15,002 nt of DNA from CAYRIY01 sp964424335 (GCA_964424335.1 CAYRIY010000087.1:1-15002), one strand, 5' to 3'. Shown: positions 1 to 7,008, counted from the stretch's first letter. The notes: generated by a model not told the origin, from the letters alone. Translations and numbers: made by a program.

Positions 1-10
1 TCTTATGCCG

Positions 11-67
11 ATACACGTTATAACGGCACCCGATATATCGAGTGCCGTTAGTATATTATGACACGTT
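11..67. repeat. Direct repeat ACACGTT flanking the palindrome, with a small palindrome at 16-25
   Basis: The heptamer ACACGTT occurs on the plus strand at 13-19 and again at 61-67, 48 nt apart, one copy on each side of the 30-nt palindrome. The left copy overlaps a second perfect 10-nt palindrome, CGTTATAACG, at 16-25, which shares bases with the larger palindrome. The right copy lies in the spacer between the -35 and -10 boxes of the leftward promoter. The repeats could be accessory half-sites for a DNA-binding protein. Seven-base repeats also arise by chance, so this is weak support on its own. Confidence 0.35.
21..50. promoter_or_regulatory. 30-nt near-perfect palindrome, candidate operator
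   Basis: The left arm TAACGGCAC (21-29) is the exact reverse complement of GTGCCGTTA (42-50), and the core CGATATATCG (31-40) is itself a perfect palindrome. The only mismatch is at 30/41. The site begins at the last base of the -10 box of the leftward promoter and runs across its expected start point, the classical position for a repressor site. No T-run follows on either strand, so an intrinsic terminator is unlikely. The neighbouring ROK regulator is an obvious candidate ligand, but nothing in the sequence proves the pairing. Confidence 0.65.
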
Positions 68-78
68 TCCGACGTCAA
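50..78 (-). promoter_or_regulatory. Strong sigma70/sigmaA-type promoter, reading leftward out of the window
   Basis: On the minus strand TTGACG (78-73) is followed by a 17-nt spacer and TATACT (55-50). Each box matches five of six consensus bases and the spacing is optimal, so this is the best promoter match seen in the window. Transcription would start near position 43, inside the palindrome at 21-50. It lies 47 nt downstream of the ROK regulator's stop codon and points the same way, so it should drive a gene just beyond the left edge of the window. That gene cannot be seen. Confidence 0.65.
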
Positions 79-124
79 GTTGAAACCATAACGAGCAACC
101 GGCCCCACGCTGCTTTCTTCACCG

Positions 125-1384
125 CTATGAGCGGCGGCCGTCACCTAATCCCATCTCCGCCAAGGCTCCGAGCGGATTCGCGAAAAACCGCTCCAGCACG
201 AGCGCCACGGCGCCGATGGCGCTCACGTCTTGGCCCAGTTTGCTCCGGACGATCTGTGAGCCTTCTCCCCCGCGGGCAAAGGAGCGCTCTCGAGCGATCG
301 CCCGCACGCGGTCGACGAGGACGTCGTAGGCTCGCACGAGGCTGCCTCCGAGGATAATCATGTGTGGATCGTACACGTTGATGACGTTCGCGACGCCGGT
401 GCCAAGATAATTGCAGGCCGTGTCCATCACGGAGACGGCCACCAAGTCGCCGGCTTCAGCGCTTTGGCAGATTCGGTTGATGGTGAGATCGCCCGCCTTT
501 TCGTACTCTGCCAACACCGAGGGGTCCCCGTCCCTGAGGCGCTCACGCGCTTGCCGCACGATGCTCGAAGCCGCAGCGAACAACTCGAGACAGCCTACGT
601 TGCCACACTCGCATCGAAGGCCTTGGGGATCGACGCTCGTATGCCCGACCTGACCAGCCAAGCCGTGCACACCCTGGTAGAGGCGGCCTTGTACCACCAC
701 CCCGGCGCCGATGCCTGAACCGACGGAGATATAAACAAGGCTCTCCGTCCCCCGGCCGGCGCCAAACCACGCTTCGCCGAGCGCGGCCGTTCTCGCGTCA
801 TCGTCGATGAGCACCCCGAGCCCAGACTTGCTTTCGACTTGATCTTTCAGCCGAATCCAACGCCAGCCCGGGAAATTGGGCGGCGTAGTGACGATACCCT
901 CTTCCGCCTTGACCGGGCCCGGCACGCCGATGCCCACACCGATGACCGGACATTCCAGACTCGCCGTTTCCTTTTTGAAACGTTCGATGATCTCGACCAC
1001 TCGGGCGATGGTCTTGACAGGCCCTTCTCCAGGCTCGGTCGATTCCTCGGCTCGAGCGACGACCTTCCCGGTCAAGTTGGCCAACACGCCAAAGACGTGA
1101 TGCCGCGAAATTTCGATGCCGATCGCTAGGAAGGCGTCTTCCCGGAGTTTGAGGAGGACGCGTTTTCGCCCGCCACGAGACGCGGCATTTCCCGCTTCAC
1201 TGATCAGGCCAAGCTCGAGGAGGCGGGATGTGACGTTGGTAATGGTGCCGGACGTTAGGTCGGTCAGTTCGGCCAGTTCGGTGCGGGAGATGGGCCCAAA
1301 TCGCCGAATGGCGCCAAGGACCACCGCCACGTTGGCGTGCTTTACATCCTCCCAACTGCTGCCCTTTTGACGCCAAATGTCCAC
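125..1384 (-). CDS. ROK-family transcriptional regulator (NagC/XylR/Mlc-like)
   Basis: Probable sugar-responsive repressor of 419 residues. An N-terminal winged helix (about 17-75, ending in a basic GGRKR wing) is followed by a ROK sugar-binding domain. The zinc site is intact: CECGNVGCLE gives C258, C260, C265 and E267, with H248. The glycine-rich loop GSGIGAG is at 222-228 and an aspartate matching the kinase catalytic base is D196. The usual Glu of the AGExGH sugar-contact motif is Gln (Q245). I chose the GTG at 1384 over an in-frame GTG at 1426 because AGAGGAG sits 9 nt upstream and family homology begins about here. It is last in the visible array, 154 nt after the GH2 gene, and precedes an operator-like palindrome. 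Its ligand is likely a sugar from the pathway encoded upstream. Confidence 0.88.
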   Translation of the reverse strand: MDIWRQKGSSWEDVKHANVAVVLGAIRRFGPISRTELAELTDLTSGTITNVTSRLLELGLISEAGNAASRGGRKRVLLKLREDAFLAIGIEISRHHVFGVLANLTGKVVARAEESTEPGEGPVKTIARVVEIIERFKKETASLECPVIGVGIGVPGPVKAEEGIVTTPPNFPGWRWIRLKDQVESKSGLGVLIDDDARTAALGEAWFGAGRGTESLVYISVGSGIGAGVVVQGRLYQGVHGLAGQVGHTSVDPQGLRCECGNVGCLELFAAASSIVRQARERLRDGDPSVLAEYEKAGDLTINRICQSAEAGDLVAVSVMDTACNYLGTGVANVINVYDPHMIILGGSLVRAYDVLVDRVRAIARERSFARGGEGSQIVRSKLGQDVSAIGAVALVLERFFANPLGALAEMGLGDGRRS

Positions 1385-1393
1385 GCCACAAGT

Positions 1394-1400
1394 CTCCTCT
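1394..1400 (-). promoter_or_regulatory. Ribosome binding site deciding the ROK regulator start
   Basis: AGAGGAG on the minus strand lies 9 nt upstream of the GTG at 1384. The alternative in-frame GTG at 1426 would place this purine-rich site inside the coding region, so the downstream start is preferred. Confidence 0.65.
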
Positions 1401-1436
1401 AAAAATCCAATTGGCTGCCGTCCCACTTGCCGCCCC

Positions 1437-1452
1437 GCGGATTTTCATCCGC
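1437..1452 (-). other. Hairpin with GAAA tetraloop in the GH2-ROK regulator gap
   Basis: The minus strand reads GCGGAT-GAAA-ATCCGC, a perfect 6-bp stem closed by a GNRA-type tetraloop. No T-run follows, so it is not a standard intrinsic terminator. It would lie in the leader of the regulator mRNA or in the GH2/regulator intercistronic RNA, where it could affect stability or processing. Confidence 0.4.
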
Positions 1453-1504
1453 TCGTGGCTTGCCCAGGCTGACAAGATCGGGCGGCCCAGTGGGTGACTC
1501 CTTC

Positions 1505-1516
1505 GCGCTTTCGCGC
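1505..1516 (-). other. Second short GAAA-loop hairpin after the GH2 stop
   Basis: The minus strand reads GCGC-GAAA-GCGC, a 4-bp GC stem with a GAAA loop, 23 nt after the GH2 stop codon. No T-run follows. With the hairpin at 1437-1452 this gives two GNRA-type hairpins within 80 nt of the intercistronic RNA. The short stem could be coincidental. Confidence 0.25.
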
Positions 1517-1538
1517 TCCCGCACCCTACTTTCCCAAT

Positions 1539-3854
1539 CTACTTCCCCGCCAGCAAATCCGCCTGCCTCATGAGTGTGGTATAGGTTTCGAGGTCAAAGG
1601 CCGGCTTGCCGCTCAAGTAGTGGTTCTTGCATGTCTTTTCCTCGTGCGTCCATTCGATGAGGTAGATGGTCTGGGCGCTGATCGAGTAGTCGATATCGAC
1701 CACACTCACACAGCCATTCGCCGGGATCACCCGCTCGCCCTGGGCCACCACGTCCCCGCTTGAGAGATCTTTGACGGTATAGGAAACCGGGGCGTCCCGC
1801 AAAGTCTCGTTACAGCCCACCAAGGTCATCCGCCAATCGGCGGGCTCGCGAAACATGAGGCACACCTCGGCTTGTGAGCGCTTGACGTAGTGGTACGCCA
1901 GTTTCTTGTCCAGGAAGTAGTCGACGATGGCGTCGGAAAACTGAGGCCAACCATCGACGAGGTTCCACCACATGATGCCTGTCCTGCGCCACTTCCCCGT
2001 ACGGAAAAATTCCACAAGAAACTTCTTGGCTTCGGCTTGCGCGATTTGACTAGCTAGAGAAAACTCCTCCAAGCTGTCAGGAATATTCCCAAACAACTCT
2101 CGAATCTGTTTGGCCATCAGCGCGATCCGGTATGCATACGGCCCGTTCGGATCGAGTTCGGGAGAAGTCGCATGGGCCAACCACTCGTCGTTATTCTGCC
2201 ACGGCCACAACTTTTCCGCGGAGATGAACTTCTTGATCGACTCAGGAGACGGACAGCCGTGGAATCCGACCTCGCTGGCGAAATGTGCCAAAGTATTCAC
2301 GTAAAAAGGACTCTTATAGTAGTCCCTCGGTCCCCAAATGTGCTGTTCCGGAAGGTAGCGTGCCCCGCGCGCAAAGCCTTCCCGGTCCCAGTAGGGAGAA
2401 CTCGGCAGATACGGACGCGCAGGATCGTGTCTGCGCACGGATGCCGGCAACACCTCCCGAGTGAGGCGGTTGTCGTTGGGATCCCGCCTGAGCCCTGTCC
2501 AACCGTATGCGTCGTCGACTTCGTTGTCGCCGGCCCACAAGATGATCGAGGGGTGGTTTCGCAGCCTCTTTACGATGGCGTCGGCCTCCACTCGAAGCTT
2601 CTCGGCAATTTCGTCATCCTGGGGATACACTGCGCACCCCATGGAAAAGTCCTGCCAGACGACGACACCGTTTTCATCGCAAAACTCGTAGAAGAGATCG
2701 TCTTCGTAGACGTTTCCGCCCCAGCAGCGCACGGCATTGCAGCCGACGTCAGTCAGCATGGGCAAGATGTCGGGAAGGCGCTCCTTGTCTCGAGAATGAA
2801 ACGCGTCCACCGGCACCCAGTTGGTTCCCAAGACAAATAGTCGCTCGCCGTTGACGTAAAAGCAGAATTCGCCCCGGCCTTCGAGATCGGTGACGCTGGT
2901 CCGCCTTAGTTCGACGGTGCGAAACCCGGTTCGGACCCGTCTCGTATCGACCAATGCGTCGCCTTTGTAAAGCTCGATGGTGACGTCGTACAGGTTGGGG
3001 TCCCCCATGGTCCTCGGCCACCAAAACTTGCAGTTCTCTACGTGCGCCTCAAGCCTGCCCCCGGTGTGCCACACGTCGTGAGCCGCGTCGAAGCGGCTAT
3101 CGCCACACTGACCCCGAAAGCGCACTCGGTACCCCTTTAGGCTGTCCTCCGAAACAGCGAGATTGTAAAAGAGTGCGACGCGGGCTCTCGCTGAGCCTTT
3201 GTCGATCGAAAGCGTGTAAACGTAGGCGTCCACGATGCGGTCGGCCGGCTTTTGTAGTAGGTTCACCGAGCGCCAAATGCCCGAGGAGACGATGCGCGGC
3301 ATGATGTCCCAACCGTAGGTGTGCGGCGCCCGGCGCACATACAGGGAATCGTAATTGTATCGCAGAGCGAAGGCGCCCGCTTCCATTTCGAACTTGCGGG
3401 CCTCGATCGTCGCGGGCCGGATGTGCACCACAAGCTCGTTCGCGCCCTCTTTGAGGGAAATCGCCGGGATCTCATGCGGAATGAGCATGTTGTCAGTCTC
3501 GCCGATCATCTCACCGTTGAGGTAAATGCGAGCAAAGGTGTCCAGGCCTTCAAAGAGCAAGGTTTCCGAGCCATCCACGCCCTGGACATCAAACTGCAGG
3601 CAATACCAGGTGTGATAGCTCTCAAACTCCTGCAACTTGAGCACATTGTGTCCAAAAAAGGGGTCGTCGATAAGGCCACTGTCGTACAGGGCGAGCTCGA
3701 AGTTGCCGGGCACGCGCGCGTCGATCATCGGGAGACCCGACTGCTCCAAGGCTTCCCGGTTCGTCAAACGATCGGTCATTTTGGCCACCTGTTGGTTGGG
3801 CCCATAAAACAAAGTCCAGTTGCCGTCGAGGCATAGCCTTTTCACACCGTTCAC
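1539..3854 (-). CDS. Glycoside hydrolase family 2, beta-mannosidase-like
   Basis: Retaining exo-beta-glycosidase of 771 residues without a signal peptide, so it should act in the cytoplasm on imported oligosaccharides. The N-terminal jelly-roll sugar-binding domain begins at LDGNW (9-13). A beta-sandwich follows at about 200-320, then the TIM barrel from about 335. The acid/base is expected at E445 in WAGDNE and the nucleophile at E528 in ASEVGFHG. LGTNWVPVDAF (342-352) and VRCWGGNVYE (375-384) are typical of GH2 beta-mannosidases rather than beta-galactosidases. WAGDNE differs from the commoner CGNNE form, so activity on another beta-glycoside cannot be excluded. The GTG start overlaps the kinase stop as GTGA, with GGGAGG 10 nt upstream, indicating translational coupling. 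Confidence 0.85.
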   Translation of the reverse strand: MNGVKRLCLDGNWTLFYGPNQQVAKMTDRLTNREALEQSGLPMIDARVPGNFELALYDSGLIDDPFFGHNVLKLQEFESYHTWYCLQFDVQGVDGSETLLFEGLDTFARIYLNGEMIGETDNMLIPHEIPAISLKEGANELVVHIRPATIEARKFEMEAGAFALRYNYDSLYVRRAPHTYGWDIMPRIVSSGIWRSVNLLQKPADRIVDAYVYTLSIDKGSARARVALFYNLAVSEDSLKGYRVRFRGQCGDSRFDAAHDVWHTGGRLEAHVENCKFWWPRTMGDPNLYDVTIELYKGDALVDTRRVRTGFRTVELRRTSVTDLEGRGEFCFYVNGERLFVLGTNWVPVDAFHSRDKERLPDILPMLTDVGCNAVRCWGGNVYEDDLFYEFCDENGVVVWQDFSMGCAVYPQDDEIAEKLRVEADAIVKRLRNHPSIILWAGDNEVDDAYGWTGLRRDPNDNRLTREVLPASVRRHDPARPYLPSSPYWDREGFARGARYLPEQHIWGPRDYYKSPFYVNTLAHFASEVGFHGCPSPESIKKFISAEKLWPWQNNDEWLAHATSPELDPNGPYAYRIALMAKQIRELFGNIPDSLEEFSLASQIAQAEAKKFLVEFFRTGKWRRTGIMWWNLVDGWPQFSDAIVDYFLDKKLAYHYVKRSQAEVCLMFREPADWRMTLVGCNETLRDAPVSYTVKDLSSGDVVAQGERVIPANGCVSVVDIDYSISAQTIYLIEWTHEEKTCKNHYLSGKPAFDLETYTTLMRQADLLAGK

Positions 3855-4855
3855 CGCTTGAGTGCCTCCCGCTCACTTTCAAGTCTCGCCATAAGCCCTG
3901 CAATAGGCGCAAGATCGCCAATCCGCTCGCCAAGTTCGGACGGTACGACGCGCACGGCCTCCAGCGCCGTGGGCTCCGCCTCTTTCTCCAAGACTTCGAG
4001 CGCGGGCCCGAGTAAATGGTCGCCGAGCCGGACCGCCAAGCTTCCCAAAATGATCATTTCCGGACTCAAGATGTCGACGAGCATGGCAAGACCTCTTCCT
4101 AGGTACTCGCCCGCTTCCCTCAAGACCGCCAGAGCGGCCTCGTCGCCTTGCTCGATCGTCCTTTGGGCCACCTCTTTCGCCGTGACATCCTCGGGAAACC
4201 GATCGGGATATCTCCAACGAGCGAGCCTGCCGATGCCAGTGCCGGACGAGAAGGATTCCCATGATCCTGCCTTCCCCCAGGCGACAGGTCCATCCTCCGC
4301 CATGCGCACATGCCCCACCGATCCGGCTGCGCCGCTGGCGCCCCGGTACGGCTTGCCGTTTAGGATGAGACCCGCGCCCAAACCCGTGCCTAAGGTCAAA
4401 AAGACCAGGTGCTTCATGCCCTTGCCGGCGCCATAGCGGTGCTCAGCCAAGGCCCCGGCCATGCCGTCGTGCTCGACGACGGTCCGAAGCCCAAAATGCG
4501 CCTCGAGCCGCCCTTTGAGCGGCACTGCGTCCCAACCGGGCAAGTTCGGAGGCGAGTAAATGATGCCTTGCTCGACGTCCAAGGGTCCACCGATGGAGAC
4601 GCCGATGTGCGTCACCTGCCGGCCGGATTCCCTCGCCCTTTGCAGCACCTCGTCTCCCACCGCGCACACGCGGGCGAAGGAGAGCTCAAAGCCCTCTTCC
4701 GGACGGGTAGCGATTTCGGAGCGGTCGAGAACTTCTCCGAGGGCCGTCGCGAGCACCGCAGCCGTCTTGGTGCCGCCGACATCCAGACCCAAGATGTAAG
4801 CAGGTAAGTCTTCTTCGATGGTTGATACGTCACCTATCTGCGTTTCAGAGAGCAT
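3851..4855 (-). CDS. ROK-family sugar kinase with altered sugar/zinc motif
   Basis: Predicted ATP-dependent hexokinase of 334 residues for a monosaccharide released by the neighbouring hydrolases. The phosphate loop LDVGGTKT is at 24-31, the expected catalytic base is D130 (in VVEHDG), and the second glycine loop LGTGLGAG is at 155-162. H182 of the GH motif is present. Two hallmark features are missing: the Glu of AGExGH is Ser (S179), and the three zinc cysteines of CxCGxxGC are replaced by V191, W193 and S198, although E200 remains. There is no DNA-binding domain, so it is a kinase rather than a regulator. The start overlaps the SIS gene by 11 nt and the stop overlaps GH2 by 4 nt. Substrate is unknown; mannose or glucose are plausible. 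Confidence 0.8.
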   Translation of the reverse strand: MLSETQIGDVSTIEEDLPAYILGLDVGGTKTAAVLATALGEVLDRSEIATRPEEGFELSFARVCAVGDEVLQRARESGRQVTHIGVSIGGPLDVEQGIIYSPPNLPGWDAVPLKGRLEAHFGLRTVVEHDGMAGALAEHRYGAGKGMKHLVFLTLGTGLGAGLILNGKPYRGASGAAGSVGHVRMAEDGPVAWGKAGSWESFSSGTGIGRLARWRYPDRFPEDVTAKEVAQRTIEQGDEAALAVLREAGEYLGRGLAMLVDILSPEMIILGSLAVRLGDHLLGPALEVLEKEAEPTALEAVRVVPSELGERIGDLAPIAGLMARLESEREALKR

Positions 4856-5411
4856 GATCCCTTACCACCTCTGCATCCACCATCGCGCATATGTAGTGCA
4901 CGACGGCAAGATGCATCTCTTGAATGAGCGCCGTCTCCTGCTCGGGAACGACGAGCTCCCACGTGGCAAGGCCCTTGGCCCGGCCTCCATCCTTGCCCAA
5001 GAGAGCGACGCTCGCATGGCCCAGCTCTCGGGTCTTCTCTAAAGCAGCGACGATGTTTGGTGAGTTGCCGCTGGTCGACAGGCAGACCAAGACATCGCCT
5101 TGGCGCATCAGCCCTTCAACCTGACGCCGAAACATGTGCTCAATGCCGTAGTCGTTGACAAGGCACGTCAAGACCGCGGTGTCGCTGGTTAGTGAGACTG
5201 ACGGCAGGGAACGCCGTTCATGTTGGAAGCGACCGACCAACTCCGCTGCGAAGTGTTGCGCCATGGAGGCGCTGCCGCCGTTTCCACAGACAAAAACCGT
5301 TTGGCCACCTTTGATCGCCCCGGCGATGGCCTGTCCGATCTCAACGATGAGGGGTTCCTGCTCCTCGAGCCGCCGGTTCAGCGCCCGTCGTTTCCGGAAG
5401 AAATCGCGCAA
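4845..5411 (-). CDS. SIS-domain sugar-phosphate isomerase, GmhA (phosphoheptose isomerase)-like
   Basis: A 188-residue single-SIS protein clearly of the GmhA/DiaA type. It has CGNGGSASMAQHFAAELVGRF (42-62), the DTAVLT..NDYG region (77-89), STSGNSPN (112-119) and a terminal IQEMHLAVVH segment (163-172). The four residues that bind metal and act in GmhA appear conserved as H53, E57, Q164 and H172, so it is probably an aldose-ketose phosphosugar isomerase and not a DNA-binding DiaA-type protein. No other heptose genes are nearby. Coupling to a ROK kinase suggests a catabolic phosphosugar as substrate. The start is TTG, supported by AGAGGAA at 5418-5424. It starts 88 nt after the binding protein and overlaps the kinase by 11 nt. 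Confidence 0.82.
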   Translation of the reverse strand: MRDFFRKRRALNRRLEEQEPLIVEIGQAIAGAIKGGQTVFVCGNGGSASMAQHFAAELVGRFQHERRSLPSVSLTSDTAVLTCLVNDYGIEHMFRRQVEGLMRQGDVLVCLSTSGNSPNIVAALEKTRELGHASVALLGKDGGRAKGLATWELVVPEQETALIQEMHLAVVHYICAMVDAEVVRDHAL

Positions 5412-5417
5412 CCTTGG

Positions 5418-5424
5418 TTCCTCT
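5418..5424 (-). promoter_or_regulatory. Ribosome binding site supporting the TTG start of the SIS gene
   Basis: TTCCTCT on the plus strand is AGAGGAA on the minus strand, 6 nt upstream of the TTG at 5411. No in-frame ATG or GTG lies closer to the start of SIS homology. Confidence 0.6.
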
Positions 5425-5499
5425 TTCCCTAAAATCAGCGCTCAACGCGCGGAGAGCGGCATCGCATGCGACGATGCCGCCCTCCTGTCGTCAACTCGA

Positions 5500-6813
5500 C
5501 TACTGTCCCAAAAGGTCGTCGAGGCGGGCCTGGATCATCGGACTCATCGCCGCGATGGCCTCCGCCGGCGACACCGCGCCGGTCACCGCGTCCCACATGT
5601 GGGAGAAGAAATTCTGCTCGTTGAGAATCCCCACATACGGGCTCAGCAACGAGTAGCCGGTCACCGCCTGCAGCATGATGTAAAACCCTTCCTCGTCCTC
5701 GGAGAGGGAAAGGCGGAAGTCGACATCCCCGTCGATGAGCTCAGGCGGATGAATGGCGGTCCACAGGTCAATGACGGCCTTCGGGTCTTCGTTGGTCGTC
5801 ACCGGAACGGCCATCAGGCTGGTGTTGGCAATGCCGACCGTGTAATCGTCCGCATCGGGCCCTTTGGGCAAGAAGGCGATGCCTTGAGGGAAGTTCTCAT
5901 TCTTAGTGTGATACAAGGACCAAAGCGGCGCGAAGAACATCGCGACCTTGCCGTTCTTGAAGTTATCGAAGTTCCACGGGTCAGGATGGACGGATCCGTC
6001 CTCAAAGGCGATCTGGCGCACGATGTTGAGGATCGCCGACGCCCGTCCGCCATCGTCGATGGCGACAACCGTCTTGCCCTCGACTTCCTTAGTCAACGTG
6101 ACGTTGTTGGTCGCAAGCGTCGCCAAGAGCGTGTTGGACATGCTGTGCGACGGGAACATCCCGGCGAATCCGTACTGGTCGATCGCGCCGTCGCCGTCGG
6201 TGTCTCGGGTCAATTGAGCGCCGATCTCACGCGCCTTCTCCCACGTCCACTCGCCGGCGTTGATGAGATCGTAGAGGCTGGGCAATCCCGCATCTTCAAA
6301 CAGCACAGGGTTCCATGCAATCAGCATTATGTCTTGGTACGAGCCGAAGTATATCGGCACCGCGTACACTTCGCCGCCCACGGTAAAGAGCTCGCGAGCG
6401 CCGTCTCGTCCCTGGTGCGCCGGCGGGAGGTTTTCCCAGTAGTCCCCGAGGATGTCGCCGAGGGGAACCAGGGCGCCTTGCGTTGCGAGCGCGACGTAAT
6501 CGCGCAGCGACAATTGGACCAGGTCGATCGTGTCGTCTCCGGCCAGGCCGGCGGCGACGACCGACTCAAGGACGCTGTTGCCGTCGATAAAGCGGAGCTC
6601 GAGGCTAAAGTTATGCTGCTCCTCCGCCGCTTTAACGCGGTCCCACGTCGGAGAGCCCTCGGGCATCATTTCGTGGTAGTGCATGTTGTGGCCGGCAAAC
6701 GTTACTGTGCGACCGCCGAGATCGTGCTCGTCAGGTTCATACGCTACGGCCAATCCCGCCACGAGGAACATGACACTCAAAATGACGACTGCCGAAGCAA
6801 TGGACTTCTTCAC
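5500..6813 (-). CDS. Extracellular sugar-binding protein of an ABC importer (family 1)
   Basis: A 437-residue periplasmic or extracellular solute-binding protein. The signal peptide (about 1-24: KK, then a hydrophobic run, then AVA) has no lipobox cysteine, so it is predicted to be released by signal peptidase I. The body shows the usual family-1 layout, including IDLVQLSLRDYVALATQGALVPL (split as IDLVQLSLRD at 96-105), YAVPIYFG (150-157), and a calcium-type loop DTDGDGAID (204-212) followed by QYGF, common in sugar-binding proteins. W166, W189 and W298 are candidate stacking residues for sugar rings. The GTG start has GGAGG 8 nt upstream. The gene follows a 195-nt gap with a possible promoter and leads the catabolic genes, so it may be expressed above the permeases. 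Which permease pair it serves is unclear. Confidence 0.9.
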   Translation of the reverse strand: MKKSIASAVVILSVMFLVAGLAVAYEPDEHDLGGRTVTFAGHNMHYHEMMPEGSPTWDRVKAAEEQHNFSLELRFIDGNSVLESVVAAGLAGDDTIDLVQLSLRDYVALATQGALVPLGDILGDYWENLPPAHQGRDGARELFTVGGEVYAVPIYFGSYQDIMLIAWNPVLFEDAGLPSLYDLINAGEWTWEKAREIGAQLTRDTDGDGAIDQYGFAGMFPSHSMSNTLLATLATNNVTLTKEVEGKTVVAIDDGGRASAILNIVRQIAFEDGSVHPDPWNFDNFKNGKVAMFFAPLWSLYHTKNENFPQGIAFLPKGPDADDYTVGIANTSLMAVPVTTNEDPKAVIDLWTAIHPPELIDGDVDFRLSLSEDEEGFYIMLQAVTGYSLLSPYVGILNEQNFFSHMWDAVTGAVSPAEAIAAMSPMIQARLDDLLGQ

Positions 6814-7008
6814 CGCTGTTTCCTCCCTCTCATTTTATACTCCCTAAGAAAATACTCGAGACAACTTCCTGTTGACCATCGCACCGACTCCATCCAACTA
6901 GATTTACGTGCCATATTCTCTGCCGGAAGAAGCGCATCCTGCCGACTCAGTAATCTTTTTATATAGCTTAAACTAATAGGTGGCTCGGACCCATCGGAAC
7001 CCGTCCGG
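6814..7008 (-). promoter_or_regulatory. 195-nt AT-rich intergenic region before the second binding-protein gene
   Basis: This is the largest gap in the locus and clearly richer in A and T than its flanks. It begins after the GH39-like stop with a possible 5-bp hairpin (CGGAC...GTCCG, minus strand, about 7010-6986) and no T-run. A low-GC block at about 6953-6977 includes AAACTAAT on the plus strand, resembling one half of the TTAGTTT/AAACTAA operators of XylR-type ROK repressors. The other half is poorly matched. No ORF of note lies here. Confidence 0.4.
6834..6864 (-). promoter_or_regulatory. Candidate internal promoter for the binding-protein/catabolic genes
   Basis: On the minus strand TTGTCT (6864-6859) and TATAAA (6839-6834) are separated by 19 nt, or 18 nt if GTATAA is taken as the -10 box. 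The -10 is good, the -35 fair and the spacing slightly long. Transcription would start only about 15-20 nt before the GTG at 6813, just enough to include the GGAGG site. The match is much weaker than the promoter at 50-78. Confidence 0.35.

Noticed and set aside
21..50. Palindrome as an intrinsic terminator for the ROK regulator
   Set aside because: There is no T-run after the stem on either strand, the core is AT-rich, and the element begins exactly at the -10 box of a strong promoter.
1385..1426. Longer form of the ROK regulator starting at 1426
   Set aside because: The extra 14 residues contain the AGAGGAG ribosome site and show no family similarity; the GTG at 1384 is better placed.
4845..5411. 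SIS gene as a true LPS heptose biosynthesis gene
   Set aside because: No heptose kinase, phosphatase or transferase genes are present; it overlaps a catabolic kinase, so a dedicated heptose role is not supported here, though enzymatic activity on heptose phosphate is still possible.
5155..6966. A 603-codon open frame on the plus strand
   Set aside because: It lies antisense to the well-supported binding-protein and SIS genes, its translation is rich in Arg, His and Val without recognisable motifs, and it has no clear ribosome site. It is a composition-driven shadow frame.
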